From Candidatus Mediterraneibacter merdipullorum (GTDB lineage Bacteria; Bacillota; Clostridia; Lachnospirales; Lachnospiraceae), in assembly GCA_019117125.1 (NCBI GenBank), contig DXAL01000049.1, forward strand, positions 1 to 36,364: a DNA stretch of 36,364 nucleotides. Reading direction: 5' to 3'. A model generated the notes under the pieces. That model worked only from the letters and a program-made list of their open reading frames with translations, was not told the origin of the DNA and did no database searches. Within the stretch, counting starts at the first letter, position 1, and each line of letters opens with the position of its first letter. Below, in pieces: positions 18,161-26,823 of this stretch. The translations under genes and the position numbers were made by a program.

Positions 18161-19612
18161 ATGACAGAACACAGAAGAAAAAACATCCGCGCCCGCAAAA
18201 AGCGGCGCAAAAAACGGATACTCCGGTGGGTGTTGCTCCTGCTGGTGCTTGTTCCATGCCTCACCGCAGGCGGCATCGCACTCCACTATTATATGAATCC
18301 CATCGAACTGAAGGATACCGTCATCCGCCATGAGCTGATGGAGCCTTTCGACCCGTGGGAAAATGTAAAAGAACTGTATTTCGCAGAAAAGGATGACGTC
18401 GATATCCAGTCAGCAGCTGACATCGAAAAGCTCGGCAGCTACACCGTCACCTATACATGCCGGGACCATGAATATCAGGCGACCGTCCGCGTGGAGGACA
18501 CCACGCCTCCCACGCTGAAATTAAAACCGTATACTACCGACCTGGTGGAAGATATCACGCCGGAAAAATTTGTGGAAGAGGCGTCCGACCTGACCGAAGT
18601 CACCGTCCGGTTCAAAAACCCGGCGGCATGGGAGAGCGAAGACACTCATAGCGCAGGCACCTATAACGTCGAAGTTGCAGCCGTGGATACTTCCGGCAAT
18701 GAAACCGTCCAGACAGCCACGCTGACCCGGGAAGAAGACACCCACGCCCCGGTCGTACAGGGAGTTGCAAATGTGGAAGTCCTCCAGGGACGCACCGTCG
18801 ACTTCGAGGAAGGCATCACCGTGACCGACAATATGGACCCGGACCCGCAGTTCTCCGTGAACTCCGACAGCGTGGATTTCGCCACCCCGGGCACTTACGA
18901 AGTCATCTACACCACAAAGGACCGTTCCGGGAACGAAGGCACCACTGTCTGCAAGGTCACGGTCAGAAAGGACCGGGACTACAACCGCAAGGTCGTCTAT
19001 CTCACCTTTGACGATGGTCCCTCCGCGCACACGGACAAGATTCTGGAAATCCTGGACAAATACAATGCGAGAGCCACCTTTTTCGTGACCGGGAACAATC
19101 AGAAACACAACGACGTGCTCAGGCGCATCGTGGACCAGGGAAGCGTCGTTGCGCTCCACACTTACACTCATAATTACGCGGAAGTCTATGCCTCGGAAGA
19201 AGCGTATTTCGCCGACCTCCAGAAGATTTCCGACATGGTCGAGGAAGCCACGGGCGTAAAGTCAAAACTCATCCGCTTCCCCGGCGGCTCCAGCAATACC
19301 GTGAGCGCCGAGTACTGTCCCGGACTCATGACAAAGCTGACCCAGGCTGTGCAGGACAAAGGCTATCAGTACTTTGACTGGAACTGTGACTCCACGGATG
19401 CCAGCGGGAACAACATCCCCGTGGACACCATCATAGACAATGCCACATCCAGCACAGCGCAGCACATCAATATCCTGATGCACGATACCGACGCGAAAGG
19501 CACGACTGTGGAAGCCCTGCCTGACATCATCGAATATTACCGTGACCAGGGATATGCATTTGAAGCGCTGACCGTGGATTCCTACGGGGCGCACCATTCG
19601 GTGAACAACTGA
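18161..19612 (+). CDS. Membrane-anchored polysaccharide deacetylase with Ig-like domains
   Basis: Predicted cell-surface deacetylase (carbohydrate esterase family 4) acting on peptidoglycan or another N-acetylated glycan, 483 residues. A very basic N-terminus (RRKNIRARKKRRKKR) precedes one membrane helix at about residues 22-44. Two Ig-like beta domains of the DUF5011/HYR kind follow (TYNVEVAAVDTSGNETV; GTYEVIYTTKDRSGNEG). The NodB domain begins at VVYLTFDDGPS (catalytic and metal Asp residues), with metal ligands in ALHTYTH, then RFPGGSS, DWNCDS and ILMHDT, so all five motifs are present. The frame is open upstream, but ATG 18161 with AGAGGGG is the proper start. The next gene follows after one base. 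Confidence 0.9.
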   Translation: MTEHRRKNIRARKKRRKKRILRWVLLLLVLVPCLTAGGIALHYYMNPIELKDTVIRHELMEPFDPWENVKELYFAEKDDVDIQSAADIEKLGSYTVTYTCRDHEYQATVRVEDTTPPTLKLKPYTTDLVEDITPEKFVEEASDLTEVTVRFKNPAAWESEDTHSAGTYNVEVAAVDTSGNETVQTATLTREEDTHAPVVQGVANVEVLQGRTVDFEEGITVTDNMDPDPQFSVNSDSVDFATPGTYEVIYTTKDRSGNEGTTVCKVTVRKDRDYNRKVVYLTFDDGPSAHTDKILEILDKYNARATFFVTGNNQKHNDVLRRIVDQGSVVALHTYTHNYAEVYASEEAYFADLQKISDMVEEATGVKSKLIRFPGGSSNTVSAEYCPGLMTKLTQAVQDKGYQYFDWNCDSTDASGNNIPVDTIIDNATSSTAQHINILMHDTDAKGTTVEALPDIIEYYRDQGYAFEALTVDSYGAHHSVNN

Positions 19613-19613
19613 C

Positions 19614-20192
19614 ATGACGGACCATCCATTTGACTATGAAATCATATACAGCAGCCGACGCACCATTGCCGTCCAGGTGACCCGCGACGGGAAGGTCATC
19701 GTCCGTTCTCCTCGGGGCTGCTCCCGGACCTTTATCCGGAACTTTGTATCCAGAAACGAAGACTGGGTGCGGAAACACCTTGCCCGTGCAAAAGAAGAAG
19801 CGGACAGGCGGGAAGCCGCAGCACCCCCGGACCGGGAGCCTCTGTCGGAAAAAGACCGCGCCCGCTATATCCGCATCGCCCGGGATATCTTTACCCGCAA
19901 GGTCGGATACTATGCCCGCATCATGGGCGTCTCTTACGGGCGCATCGCTATCCGGGAACAGAAGACACGCTGGGGAAGCTGCAGCAGCAAAGGAAACCTC
20001 AACTTCAACTGGCGTCTCATCCTCGCTCCGGAAGAAGTGGTAGATTACGTTGTTGTCCACGAGCTTGCACACCGGAAAGAGATGAACCATTCCAGGGCAT
20101 TCTATGCCATCGTAGCATCCGTACTCCCGGATTATCAAAAATCCCGGACCTGGCTCCGGGATAACGGACAGAAACTGTGGGACGCCGTCTGA
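19614..20192 (+). CDS. YgjP-type (M48/DUF45) metallopeptidase
   Basis: Protein of 192 residues of the YgjP/SprT-like metal-dependent hydrolase family. The signature RWGSCSSKGNLNFNWRLILA is followed by the zinc motif VVHELAH (Glu catalytic, two His ligands), with a third His in EMNHSRAFY. The function of the family is not settled. The ATG lies 1 base after the deacetylase stop, so both are on one transcript. A terminator hairpin begins inside its last codons. Confidence 0.9.
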   Translation: MTDHPFDYEIIYSSRRTIAVQVTRDGKVIVRSPRGCSRTFIRNFVSRNEDWVRKHLARAKEEADRREAAAPPDREPLSEKDRARYIRIARDIFTRKVGYYARIMGVSYGRIAIREQKTRWGSCSSKGNLNFNWRLILAPEEVVDYVVVHELAHRKEMNHSRAFYAIVASVLPDYQKSRTWLRDNGQKLWDAV

Positions 20193-20215
20193 TGCGCTAT
20201 ATCAGGCGGCGTCCC
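20179..20215 (+). terminator. Terminator overlapping the YgjP gene stop
   Basis: A 15-bp stem (GGGACGCCGTCTGAT / ATCAGGCGGCGTCCC, one T-G pair), loop GCGCTAT. A modest T tract (GGTCTGTTTTCTG) follows. It lies between the convergent YgjP and Maf genes and includes the YgjP stop codon. Confidence 0.7.
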
Positions 20216-20229
20216 GGTCTGTTTTCTGT

Positions 20230-20883
20230 CTATACAGCCTCATCTTTGCAGCTGCATCCTGCGCCGCCTGCCGGGCAGGCGCCCAGCTCCTGCAGCGTCC
20301 GGTACACTGCGGATACCGGAAGTCCCACCACATTATAGTAATCTCCTTCGATGCGGTCGATCCAGGCGGCGAACCTGCCCTGTATCCCGTAGGCGCCCGC
20401 CTTGTCCAACGGTTCCTTTGTCCGGACATACGCGCGGATTTCCTCCTCCGTCATTCCATGGACAAAGACTTTTGTCCCCACGGCATAATTCGCCGTCTTT
20501 CTCTGCCCTTCCCCGTCCATATCCAGCACTGCCGCACCGGTATACACCCAGTGGGCGCGTCCCTGGAGACGCGTCAGCATACGGACTGCGTCTTCTTCAT
20601 CCGCCGGCTTCCCGAGGATGTCCCCGTCCAGCACGACCACCGTGTCCGCTCCGATGACAACTGTATCTCTGAGCAGTCCTCCCTTTTGTCTCTCCTCCGC
20701 TTCCAGCTCGGACGCCACATGCTCCGCCTTCATAAGAGCGAGCTCTTTCACGATTTCCTCCGGTGTGCTGCTCTCATAGCGCTCTTCCTGTTCACTGACC
20801 CGCACCGCAAACTCCACGCCGACCTGCGAGAGCAGTTCCCGCCTGCGCGGAGAAGCGGATGCCAGGATGATTCTTCTTCCCAT
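20230..20883 (-). CDS. maf: Maf-family nucleoside triphosphate pyrophosphatase
   Basis: Hydrolyses non-standard or noncanonical NTPs (dTTP/UTP-type Maf in Firmicutes) to NMP and PPi. It has 217 residues from the ATG at 20883, which has GGGAGG 8 bases upstream; the frame is open further but without a ribosome site. Motifs ILASASPRRRELL, VIGADTVVVLDG, VYTGAAVLD, DKAGAYGIQG and YYNVVGLPV are all present. The C-terminus has a small Cys/Gly-rich tail (CPAGGAGCSC), unusual for Maf. Last gene of the M20-MATE-Maf group. Confidence 0.94.
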   Translation of the reverse strand: MGRRIILASASPRRRELLSQVGVEFAVRVSEQEERYESSTPEEIVKELALMKAEHVASELEAEERQKGGLLRDTVVIGADTVVVLDGDILGKPADEEDAVRMLTRLQGRAHWVYTGAAVLDMDGEGQRKTANYAVGTKVFVHGMTEEEIRAYVRTKEPLDKAGAYGIQGRFAAWIDRIEGDYYNVVGLPVSAVYRTLQELGACPAGGAGCSCKDEAV

Positions 20884-20932
20884 GACCTGTTCCTCCCGAT
20901 GATTTCCTGTTTGATTTTCTGCTGCAGCGCCG

Positions 20933-22342
20933 TCAGTCCGGCTGTTCTCCATGCCGCGCCGTCTTCTGCTGCACTGTCTTTTTCTGCCACTTCCCGTATT
21001 TTCGGAAAATATGCCGCAGCATCACTACAGCGCAGATGCTCAGGATGAATTCCGCCGCGAACTGGGCATAAGCAAGTCCGTAGAGCGGGAAGAGACGGTT
21101 CAGTATGAACAGCGCCGGTATCTCCAGCACGATTTTTCTCATGACCGCAAATACGAGGGCATACCTGCCAAGCCCCAGCGCCTGGAACACGCCCACTGCC
21201 ATAAAGTCCACACTGAGGAAGATGATGCCGAGGCAGAATCCCCGCAGGAAGGCGGAACCGTAGTCGATGATGGACACATTCTGCATAAAAAGTCCGATCA
21301 GAGCGTCCGCCCCCGCATAATATCCCACCGTCACCACAAAGAGCGCCGGGACGATCATCTTCAGCGCAAACAGGATGGTCTGTTTCATCCTCCTGATATT
21401 GCCGGCTGCAAATGTATAGCTCACCAGCGGCATGACGCCCTGGGAAAACCCGAGCGCCACCTGCATCGGCACCATATATATCTTGTATGTGATGCCCATG
21501 GCTGCCACCGCGTCGGCTCCGTATGCGGATGTAAAATTGTTCAGAATCGTCATGCCCGTCACATTCAGCAGGTTCTGGATAGACGCCGGGACGCCCACCC
21601 CGCACACTTCCAGGATGATGCGCCGTTTCAGGCGGAATTTCCTGGGGTCGATGCAGACAAAAGTATGCCCCCGCTTTTGATAGAGCAGGACAAAGAAATA
21701 CAGGCACGCCGCACAGTTTGAGAGAAATGTGGCTGCTCCTGCGCCTTCCGCGCCCATATCAAGCCCCCATGGCAGAATGAAGATCGGGTCCAGTATGATA
21801 TTGAGCATGCATCCGCTCATCGTCCCGATGCTCGCATGAAGCGACGCGCCCTCCGAGCGCACCAGATATGCCATGACTACATTCAGTATCGCGGGAGCCG
21901 CGCCCAGATACACGGTCCAGAACAGATAACCCTGAGTTGCCCCTGCCGTGGTCGCATCCGCTCCAATGAGGGAAAGGAGCGGGCGGTGCATCACCCCGCA
22001 GAGAAACCCGAAGAGCAGCCCGCATATCAGGGAACAGTAAAATCCAAACGCCGAACTTTCCGACACGGTCCTGTAATCTTTCCGCCCCAGCGCCCGGCTC
22101 ATCATGCTGGATGTACCCACGCCGAACAGGTTGTTGACGGCATTGAACGCCAGCAGCACCGGCGCCGCCAGAGACACCGCCGCGTTCTCCACCGGATTGT
22201 TCAGCATCCCTACGAAGTAAGTATCCGCCATGTTGTAGAGCACCATGACAAGGGAACTGAATATCATGGGGACCGAAAGTTTCGCCACCGCTTTCGGGAT
22301 TGCCATTTCTTCAAACAGTTTTATCTTTTCATTCTCTTCCAT
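20933..22342 (-). CDS. MATE-family efflux transporter
   Basis: Integral membrane antiporter of 469 residues with about 12 helices in two MATE halves. The first half carries KLSVPMIFSSLVMVLYNMAD (typical MATE start), and the second half has the corresponding GVPASIQNLLNVTGMTILNN. It exports drugs or metabolites using a cation gradient by family knowledge; substrate unknown. It lies between an AbgB-like amidohydrolase and Maf on one strand with gaps of about 50 bases, so one transcript is likely. Confidence 0.92.
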   Translation of the reverse strand: MEENEKIKLFEEMAIPKAVAKLSVPMIFSSLVMVLYNMADTYFVGMLNNPVENAAVSLAAPVLLAFNAVNNLFGVGTSSMMSRALGRKDYRTVSESSAFGFYCSLICGLLFGFLCGVMHRPLLSLIGADATTAGATQGYLFWTVYLGAAPAILNVVMAYLVRSEGASLHASIGTMSGCMLNIILDPIFILPWGLDMGAEGAGAATFLSNCAACLYFFVLLYQKRGHTFVCIDPRKFRLKRRIILEVCGVGVPASIQNLLNVTGMTILNNFTSAYGADAVAAMGITYKIYMVPMQVALGFSQGVMPLVSYTFAAGNIRRMKQTILFALKMIVPALFVVTVGYYAGADALIGLFMQNVSIIDYGSAFLRGFCLGIIFLSVDFMAVGVFQALGLGRYALVFAVMRKIVLEIPALFILNRLFPLYGLAYAQFAAEFILSICAVVMLRHIFRKYGKWQKKTVQQKTARHGEQPD

Positions 22343-22399
22343 TCTGTCAGAAGCCTCTCTTCCTGCCGCATCTTTCTTCCTGCCGCATCTTTCTGTTTC

Positions 22400-23740
22400 T
22401 CATACCTGCTGACGGAACTCTTCCCACGCCCGGTCCAGCAATTCCGGCTCTGTGACCAGCCGGTATGCCCCCGCTTCCATACATTCCGCCGCATAGACCA
22501 TGCCCTTTTGTCCAATGCTCATTCCGACCTGTGCGGCAGCAGCCCAGTGATGCAGGGGTGTTTCTCTGCACATCGCCGCAGCGCTCAGCATGACGGTGGG
22601 CACCGTGTGGCTCACATCAGATACATCCGTGCCGATTGCCAGCGGGACGGGCTCATCTTCCAGCGGCTCCAGCCCGGTGAAATATCTCCCGTTATTGTGA
22701 AATCCTGCGGCTTCGGATATCTCCGCCGCGAACCGGAGCTCCTCCTCCGTATAGGAAGGCGCCGGTATCTTCTGCATCTCTTCATAAAACAGCTCCGCCA
22801 GCGTCCGGCTGACTTTCATTTCCTTATTGCAGGTCACGCGCTCAATCTCCACCCGCGTTCCGGTCATGAGCGCTGCTCCCCTGGCACAGTCGTCCACCCG
22901 CTCTGAGGCGTCCTTCGTCCGCTTCCACTTGTTTGAGCGGATAAAATAATTGGTCGACGCATACGCCGGCACGATATTCGCCGGACCGTCCGTGTTCGTG
23001 TAAGTATAGTGCATCCGCACATCCACCGGGACGTGCTCCCGCAGGTAATTGACGCCCACGTTCATCAGCTCCGCCGCGTCCAGGGCGCTTCTGCCCGCCT
23101 CCGGGTGTTTCGAGGCATGGGCAGCCGTCCCGTAGAACTTATAATTTTTGATGTCCTGCGCCTGCCAGATATCATAGCTCACCCGGTTCCGGTCAAAAGG
23201 ATGCCAGGTCACCGCCGCCGACAGGTCGTCAAAAACACCCTGCTCATTCATGCGTATCTTGCCCACGACCGTTTCCTCCGCCGGACAGCCGTACACACGG
23301 ACCGTTCCCGGAAGATGTTCCGCCGCCATCCGCTCTTTCAGACCACACGCTGCTCCGGCGCAGGCAGCCCCCAGCAGATTGTGCCCGCATCCGTGTCCGG
23401 GTCTTCCGTCCTGCGCCTGCCTGGGGATGCATTCCTGTCCGAGACCCGGCAGGGCGTCGTACTCCGCCAGGAATCCGATGACCGGGGGCTTCCCGCAGTG
23501 CGGACTGCTCTGGCCCGCGCTGCAGCTATGCGCCGCCTCTGGCGCCTGCCCTTCCCCGCCGGTCCACTCTGCAAGAAACGCCGTCTCAAATCCGGCGATG
23601 CCCCACGTCACACGGAAGCCTTCTTCCTCCAGGAAACGCGCCAGCGCCCGGGAAGATTCGTGTTCATTCATCGAAAGTTCCGGATGGCGGAAGATAAAAT
23701 CCGCCGTCTCCTTCATCCGCTCTGTTATTTCCCGTCTCAT
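22400..23740 (-). CDS. AbgB-like M20 family amidohydrolase
   Basis: Zinc- or manganese-dependent peptidase/amidohydrolase of the M20D group, 446 residues. It shows EYDALPGLG, GHGCGHNLLG (metal His), the catalytic PAEE motif, WHPFDRN and GTDVSDVSHTVPT near the C-terminus, all of which match AbgB, the p-aminobenzoyl-glutamate hydrolase subunit. A dimerization domain lies about residues 200-320 (KFYGTAAHASKHPEAG). Substrate could be p-aminobenzoyl-glutamate or another acyl-amino acid. No AbgA partner is seen here. Probably co-transcribed with MATE and Maf. The only likely promoter is an extended -10 (TGATACAAT) in the AT-rich region upstream. Confidence 0.87.
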   Translation of the reverse strand: MRREITERMKETADFIFRHPELSMNEHESSRALARFLEEEGFRVTWGIAGFETAFLAEWTGGEGQAPEAAHSCSAGQSSPHCGKPPVIGFLAEYDALPGLGQECIPRQAQDGRPGHGCGHNLLGAACAGAACGLKERMAAEHLPGTVRVYGCPAEETVVGKIRMNEQGVFDDLSAAVTWHPFDRNRVSYDIWQAQDIKNYKFYGTAAHASKHPEAGRSALDAAELMNVGVNYLREHVPVDVRMHYTYTNTDGPANIVPAYASTNYFIRSNKWKRTKDASERVDDCARGAALMTGTRVEIERVTCNKEMKVSRTLAELFYEEMQKIPAPSYTEEELRFAAEISEAAGFHNNGRYFTGLEPLEDEPVPLAIGTDVSDVSHTVPTVMLSAAAMCRETPLHHWAAAAQVGMSIGQKGMVYAAECMEAGAYRLVTEPELLDRAWEEFRQQV

Positions 23741-23842
23741 ATCATCACTTCTTCCTGCTTCTTTTCTTTTCAGTCATCCGTTTTTGCTAATTTCAGATTG
23801 TATCACATTTTCCCGATTTATTCCATCACAATAAAATCTATG

Positions 23843-23884
23843 TGTGGTTTTATGTGGCTTTTGATTTTGTTTTTTGTGGTTTTT
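23843..23884 (+). promoter_or_regulatory. Three phased TGTGGYTTTT repeats upstream of the diol dehydratase promoter
   Basis: TGTGGTTTTA at 23843, TGTGGCTTTT at 23853 and TGTGGTTTTT at 23875, all on the plus strand and spaced 10 and 22 bases, about one and two helix turns. They lie 33-65 bases upstream of the -35 hexamer, the usual place for an activator. The regulator is unknown; AraC-type proteins often use such direct repeats. Confidence 0.5.
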
Positions 23885-23907
23885 TGCCATATTTTCCGAT
23901 TCTTGTG

Positions 23908-23936
23908 TTGCCATTTCCCTGTGATTATAGTATAAT
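23908..23936 (+). promoter_or_regulatory. pduC promoter: Promoter of the diol dehydratase operon
   Basis: TTGCCA (23908-23913), 17 bases, TATAAT (23931-23936). The leader is about 120 bases and contains a possible hairpin (GCCGGAT at about 24004 pairing with ATCCGGC near 24035). No cobalamin riboswitch consensus is visible. Confidence 0.7.
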
Positions 23937-24066
23937 AGATAGCAGAAATGCCCGATTGCGCATATTTAGCATACGGGACTGCGAAAATACCAATATATTG
24001 GGCGCCGGATGTGTCTCTTCTATAAAGGATGCATATCCGGCTCAAACCGCAAGGAGAGAGAAGCAT

Positions 24067-25731
24067 ATGAAACGTTCAAAACGAATCGAAGCACTGGACG
24101 CCCGCCCGGTCAACCTGGACGGCTATATCAACGAATGGCCGGAGATGGGCTTTATTGCGATGAGCAGCCCCTACGACCCGAAGCCTTCCGTAAAGGTTGA
24201 GGACGGCAGGATCGTGGAACTGGACGGAAAGACCCGCGATGAGTTCGACTTTATCGACCAGTTCATCGCCGACTACGCCATCAATGTGGACCGCGCTGCA
24301 GCGTCGATGGCTGTTCCGTCGCTGGAAATCGCACGGAAGATTGTCGATATCCATGTTTCCAGGAAGGAGATACTGGACCTCATCGCCGGCATCACACCGG
24401 CGAAGATGACAGAAGTCCTCAATCAGTTAAATGTCGTGGAGCTCATGATGGGCATGCAGAAAATGCGCGCCAGGAAGGTCCCGGGCAACCAGGCACATAT
24501 CACGAACTTAAAGGACGACCCGGTCCAGATTGCAGCGGACGCTGCCGAAGGCGCACTGAGAGGATTCTCCGAGGAAGAGACGACCATGGGCGTGGCGCGA
24601 TACGCACCCTTAAGTTCCATGGCACTCCTCATCGGTTCCCAGACCGGACGCCCGGGCGTGCTGACCCAGTGCTCCGCAGAGGAAGCGACAGAGCTCGAAC
24701 TGGGCATCCGCGGTCTGACGACTTACGCAGAGACCCTTTCCGTATATGGTACGGAGAAAGTGTTCATCGACGGCGATGACACGCCGTACTCAAAAGCATT
24801 CCTGAATTCCGCCTACGCGTCCCGCGGTCTGAAGGTCCGCTTCAGTTCCGGTTCCGGCTCCGAGGCGCTGATGGGAAGCAGCGAGAAGAAATCCCTGCTC
24901 TATCTGGAATGCCGCTGCCTGTACGTGACGAAAGGCGCCGGAAGCCAGGGCACACAGAACGGTTCCGTGAGCTGCATCGGCGTGACCGGCTCCGTACCCG
25001 CGGGCATCCGCGAAGTGCTCTCCGAGAACCTGGTCGCAGCGCTGCTCGGTCTGGAATGTGCTTCTTCCAATGACCAGAGCTTCTCCAACTCCGATATGCG
25101 GCGTACCGCGCGGACGATGCTCGAGTTCCTCCCGGGAACCGACTTCATCTTCTCCGGATATGCGGCTGAGCCCAATTATGATAATATGTTCGCCGGATCG
25201 AACTTCGATGCGGAGGATTTTGACGACTACAACGTACTCCAGAGAGACATGCAGGTGGACGGCGGTCTGAAGCCCGTCTCCGAGGAGGACGTCATCCATG
25301 TAAGGAACAAGGCCGCACGCGCCGTGCAGGCTGTCTTCCGCAATCTGAACCTGGCTCCGGTATCGGACGAGCAGGTAGAGGCGGTCACCTACGCACACGG
25401 CAGCAAGGATACGCTTCCCCGCGACGTCACCGCTGACCTCGCCGCTGCAGAAGATGTGCTGAAACGCGGCATCACAGGAGTCGATGTGGTGCGGGCGCTG
25501 GCGGAGACCGGTTTTGAAGACATTGCCTCCAGTGTCCTGAACATGCTCAAACAGCGGGTTGCAGGCGACTACATGCAGACTGCCGCCATACTCGACCGGG
25601 ATTTCCACGTGCTCTCCGGAGTCAATACCCCGAACGATTACACGGGACCGGGCACCGGCTACCGCGTCAGCGGCGAGCGCTGGGAAGAGATAAAGAATAT
25701 CCCGCACATCATTGACCCGCAGGATATATAG
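24067..25731 (+). CDS. pduC: Adenosylcobalamin-dependent diol/glycerol dehydratase large subunit
   Basis: Catalytic alpha subunit that converts 1,2-propanediol to propionaldehyde or glycerol to 3-hydroxypropionaldehyde by a B12 radical mechanism. It has 554 residues, the normal length. Active-site residues appear at the expected places: His144 in NQAHITN, Glu171 in EEETTMGVARY, and the segments GSQGTQNGSVSC and SSNDQSFSNSDMRRTARTML. The ATG at 24067 has AAGGAGAGAG upstream; the open frame further 5' has no ribosome site. First gene of a six-gene operon. The sequence alone does not separate a diol from a glycerol dehydratase. Confidence 0.96.
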   Translation: MKRSKRIEALDARPVNLDGYINEWPEMGFIAMSSPYDPKPSVKVEDGRIVELDGKTRDEFDFIDQFIADYAINVDRAAASMAVPSLEIARKIVDIHVSRKEILDLIAGITPAKMTEVLNQLNVVELMMGMQKMRARKVPGNQAHITNLKDDPVQIAADAAEGALRGFSEEETTMGVARYAPLSSMALLIGSQTGRPGVLTQCSAEEATELELGIRGLTTYAETLSVYGTEKVFIDGDDTPYSKAFLNSAYASRGLKVRFSSGSGSEALMGSSEKKSLLYLECRCLYVTKGAGSQGTQNGSVSCIGVTGSVPAGIREVLSENLVAALLGLECASSNDQSFSNSDMRRTARTMLEFLPGTDFIFSGYAAEPNYDNMFAGSNFDAEDFDDYNVLQRDMQVDGGLKPVSEEDVIHVRNKAARAVQAVFRNLNLAPVSDEQVEAVTYAHGSKDTLPRDVTADLAAAEDVLKRGITGVDVVRALAETGFEDIASSVLNMLKQRVAGDYMQTAAILDRDFHVLSGVNTPNDYTGPGTGYRVSGERWEEIKNIPHIIDPQDI

Positions 25732-25749
25732 GAAGGGAGGAGAACCGTT

Positions 25750-26430
25750 ATGCAGATAAGCGAAGAATTGATCAAACAGATTACAAATGCAGTCGTGAGC
25801 CAGATGTCACAGTCCGGCCGCGCCTCCGGTCCCTCTGCTTCCGGCAGGAAAGCCCCCTCCATGGCTGGGAAGGCACGCATCAATGAGGAAAAGACTTCCT
25901 ATAAAGACTATCCGCGGGCTGCCAAGGGCACCGACCCGAAGGAAGTGGTGATCGGCGTGGGCGCCGCGTTCCAGAAAGAGATACAGAGGACCATCGGCGG
26001 CATCCCGCTGGACGATGTCCTGCGCAATGTCAAGGCAGGCATCGAGGAAGAGGGCATGATACCGAGGGTTGTAAAGATACTCGACACATCCGACGTCTGC
26101 TTCATGGCGCTGGAAGCGGCAAAGCTCTCCGGTTCCGGCATCGGCGTCGGCATCCAGTCCAAGGGGACCACGGTCATCCATCAGAAGGACCTCTATCCCC
26201 TCTCCAATCTGGAGCTGTTTCCCCAGGCGCCGCTCATGACCCTGGAGACATACCGCCAGATCGGACAGAACGCCGCAAAATATGTGAAAGGCGAGCAGGT
26301 CGTTCCTGTCCCCTGTACCAATGACCCGATGTCCCGGCCGCGCTATCAGGTAAAGGCAGCTCTCATGCACATTGCTGAGACCGAGCAGCTCGACCCGGAA
26401 GTCGGCGCTGTAGAATGGGAGGGAAGATAA
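25750..26430 (+). CDS. pduD: Diol dehydratase medium subunit with encapsulation-peptide-like N-terminus
   Basis: Beta subunit, 226 residues, part of the B12-binding region. The core carries [19 protein letters not shown] and [20 protein letters not shown], both highly conserved in PduD. The N-terminus, [17 protein letters not shown] (residues 3-19), is an amphipathic helix followed by a Ser/Gly/Ala-rich linker to residue 40. In Klebsiella and Salmonella PduD such an extension targets the enzyme to the Pdu microcompartment. ATG at 25750 has GGGAGG 9 bases upstream. No shell genes are in the window. Confidence 0.95.
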   Translation: MQISEELIKQITNAVVSQMSQSGRASGPSASGRKAPSMAGKARINEEKTSYKDYPRAAKGTDPKEVVIGVGAAFQKEIQRTIGGIPLDDVLRNVKAGIEEEGMIPRVVKILDTSDVCFMALEAAKLSGSGIGVGIQSKGTTVIHQKDLYPLSNLELFPQAPLMTLETYRQIGQNAAKYVKGEQVVPVPCTNDPMSRPRYQVKAALMHIAETEQLDPEVGAVEWEGR

Positions 26431-26823
26431 ATGAGATATCCTTTTGCAGAATATGAAAAAGACGCCATATCATCCAAGACCGGCAAAAAATTCACGGACA
26501 TCACTCTCGAAGAAGTGATGAAGGGACATATCGCCCCGGATGACATCAAGATATCCAAGGACATGCTCAAAGCCCAGGGTCAGGTCGCAAAAGAAGCGGG
26601 CAACGACCCCATGGAGAAAAACTTCGAGCGCGCTGCCGAACTGGTAGATGTCCCGGACGATGTAATCCTGAAAATGTACGACAAGCTGCGCCCCAACCGC
26701 TCCACCAAGCTGGAGCTTGTGATGATGGCGCAGGAGCTTCTTGAGAAATACAATGCAAAGAACTGCGCGCGCCTTGTGATGGAAGCCGCAGAAGTGTATG
26801 AAAAGAGAGGAATCTTACTTTGA
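26431..26823 (+). CDS. pduE: Diol dehydratase small subunit (short form)
   Basis: Gamma subunit of 130 residues. The conserved core (FERAAELVDVPDDVILKMYD, RPNRSTKLELVMMAQELLE, AEVYEKRG) is complete. Compared with the Klebsiella protein (about 172) it lacks the roughly 40-residue N-terminal extension, so the core begins almost at once. The ATG directly follows the pduD stop (TAAATG). Its TGA overlaps the TTG start of the reactivase gene. Confidence 0.94.
   Translation: MRYPFAEYEKDAISSKTGKKFTDITLEEVMKGHIAPDDIKISKDMLKAQGQVAKEAGNDPMEKNFERAAELVDVPDDVILKMYDKLRPNRSTKLELVMMAQELLEKYNAKNCARLVMEAAEVYEKRGILL

Noticed and set aside
23937-24066. Cobalamin riboswitch upstream of the dehydratase operon
   Set aside because: No B12 box or the typical length; only short hairpins are present.
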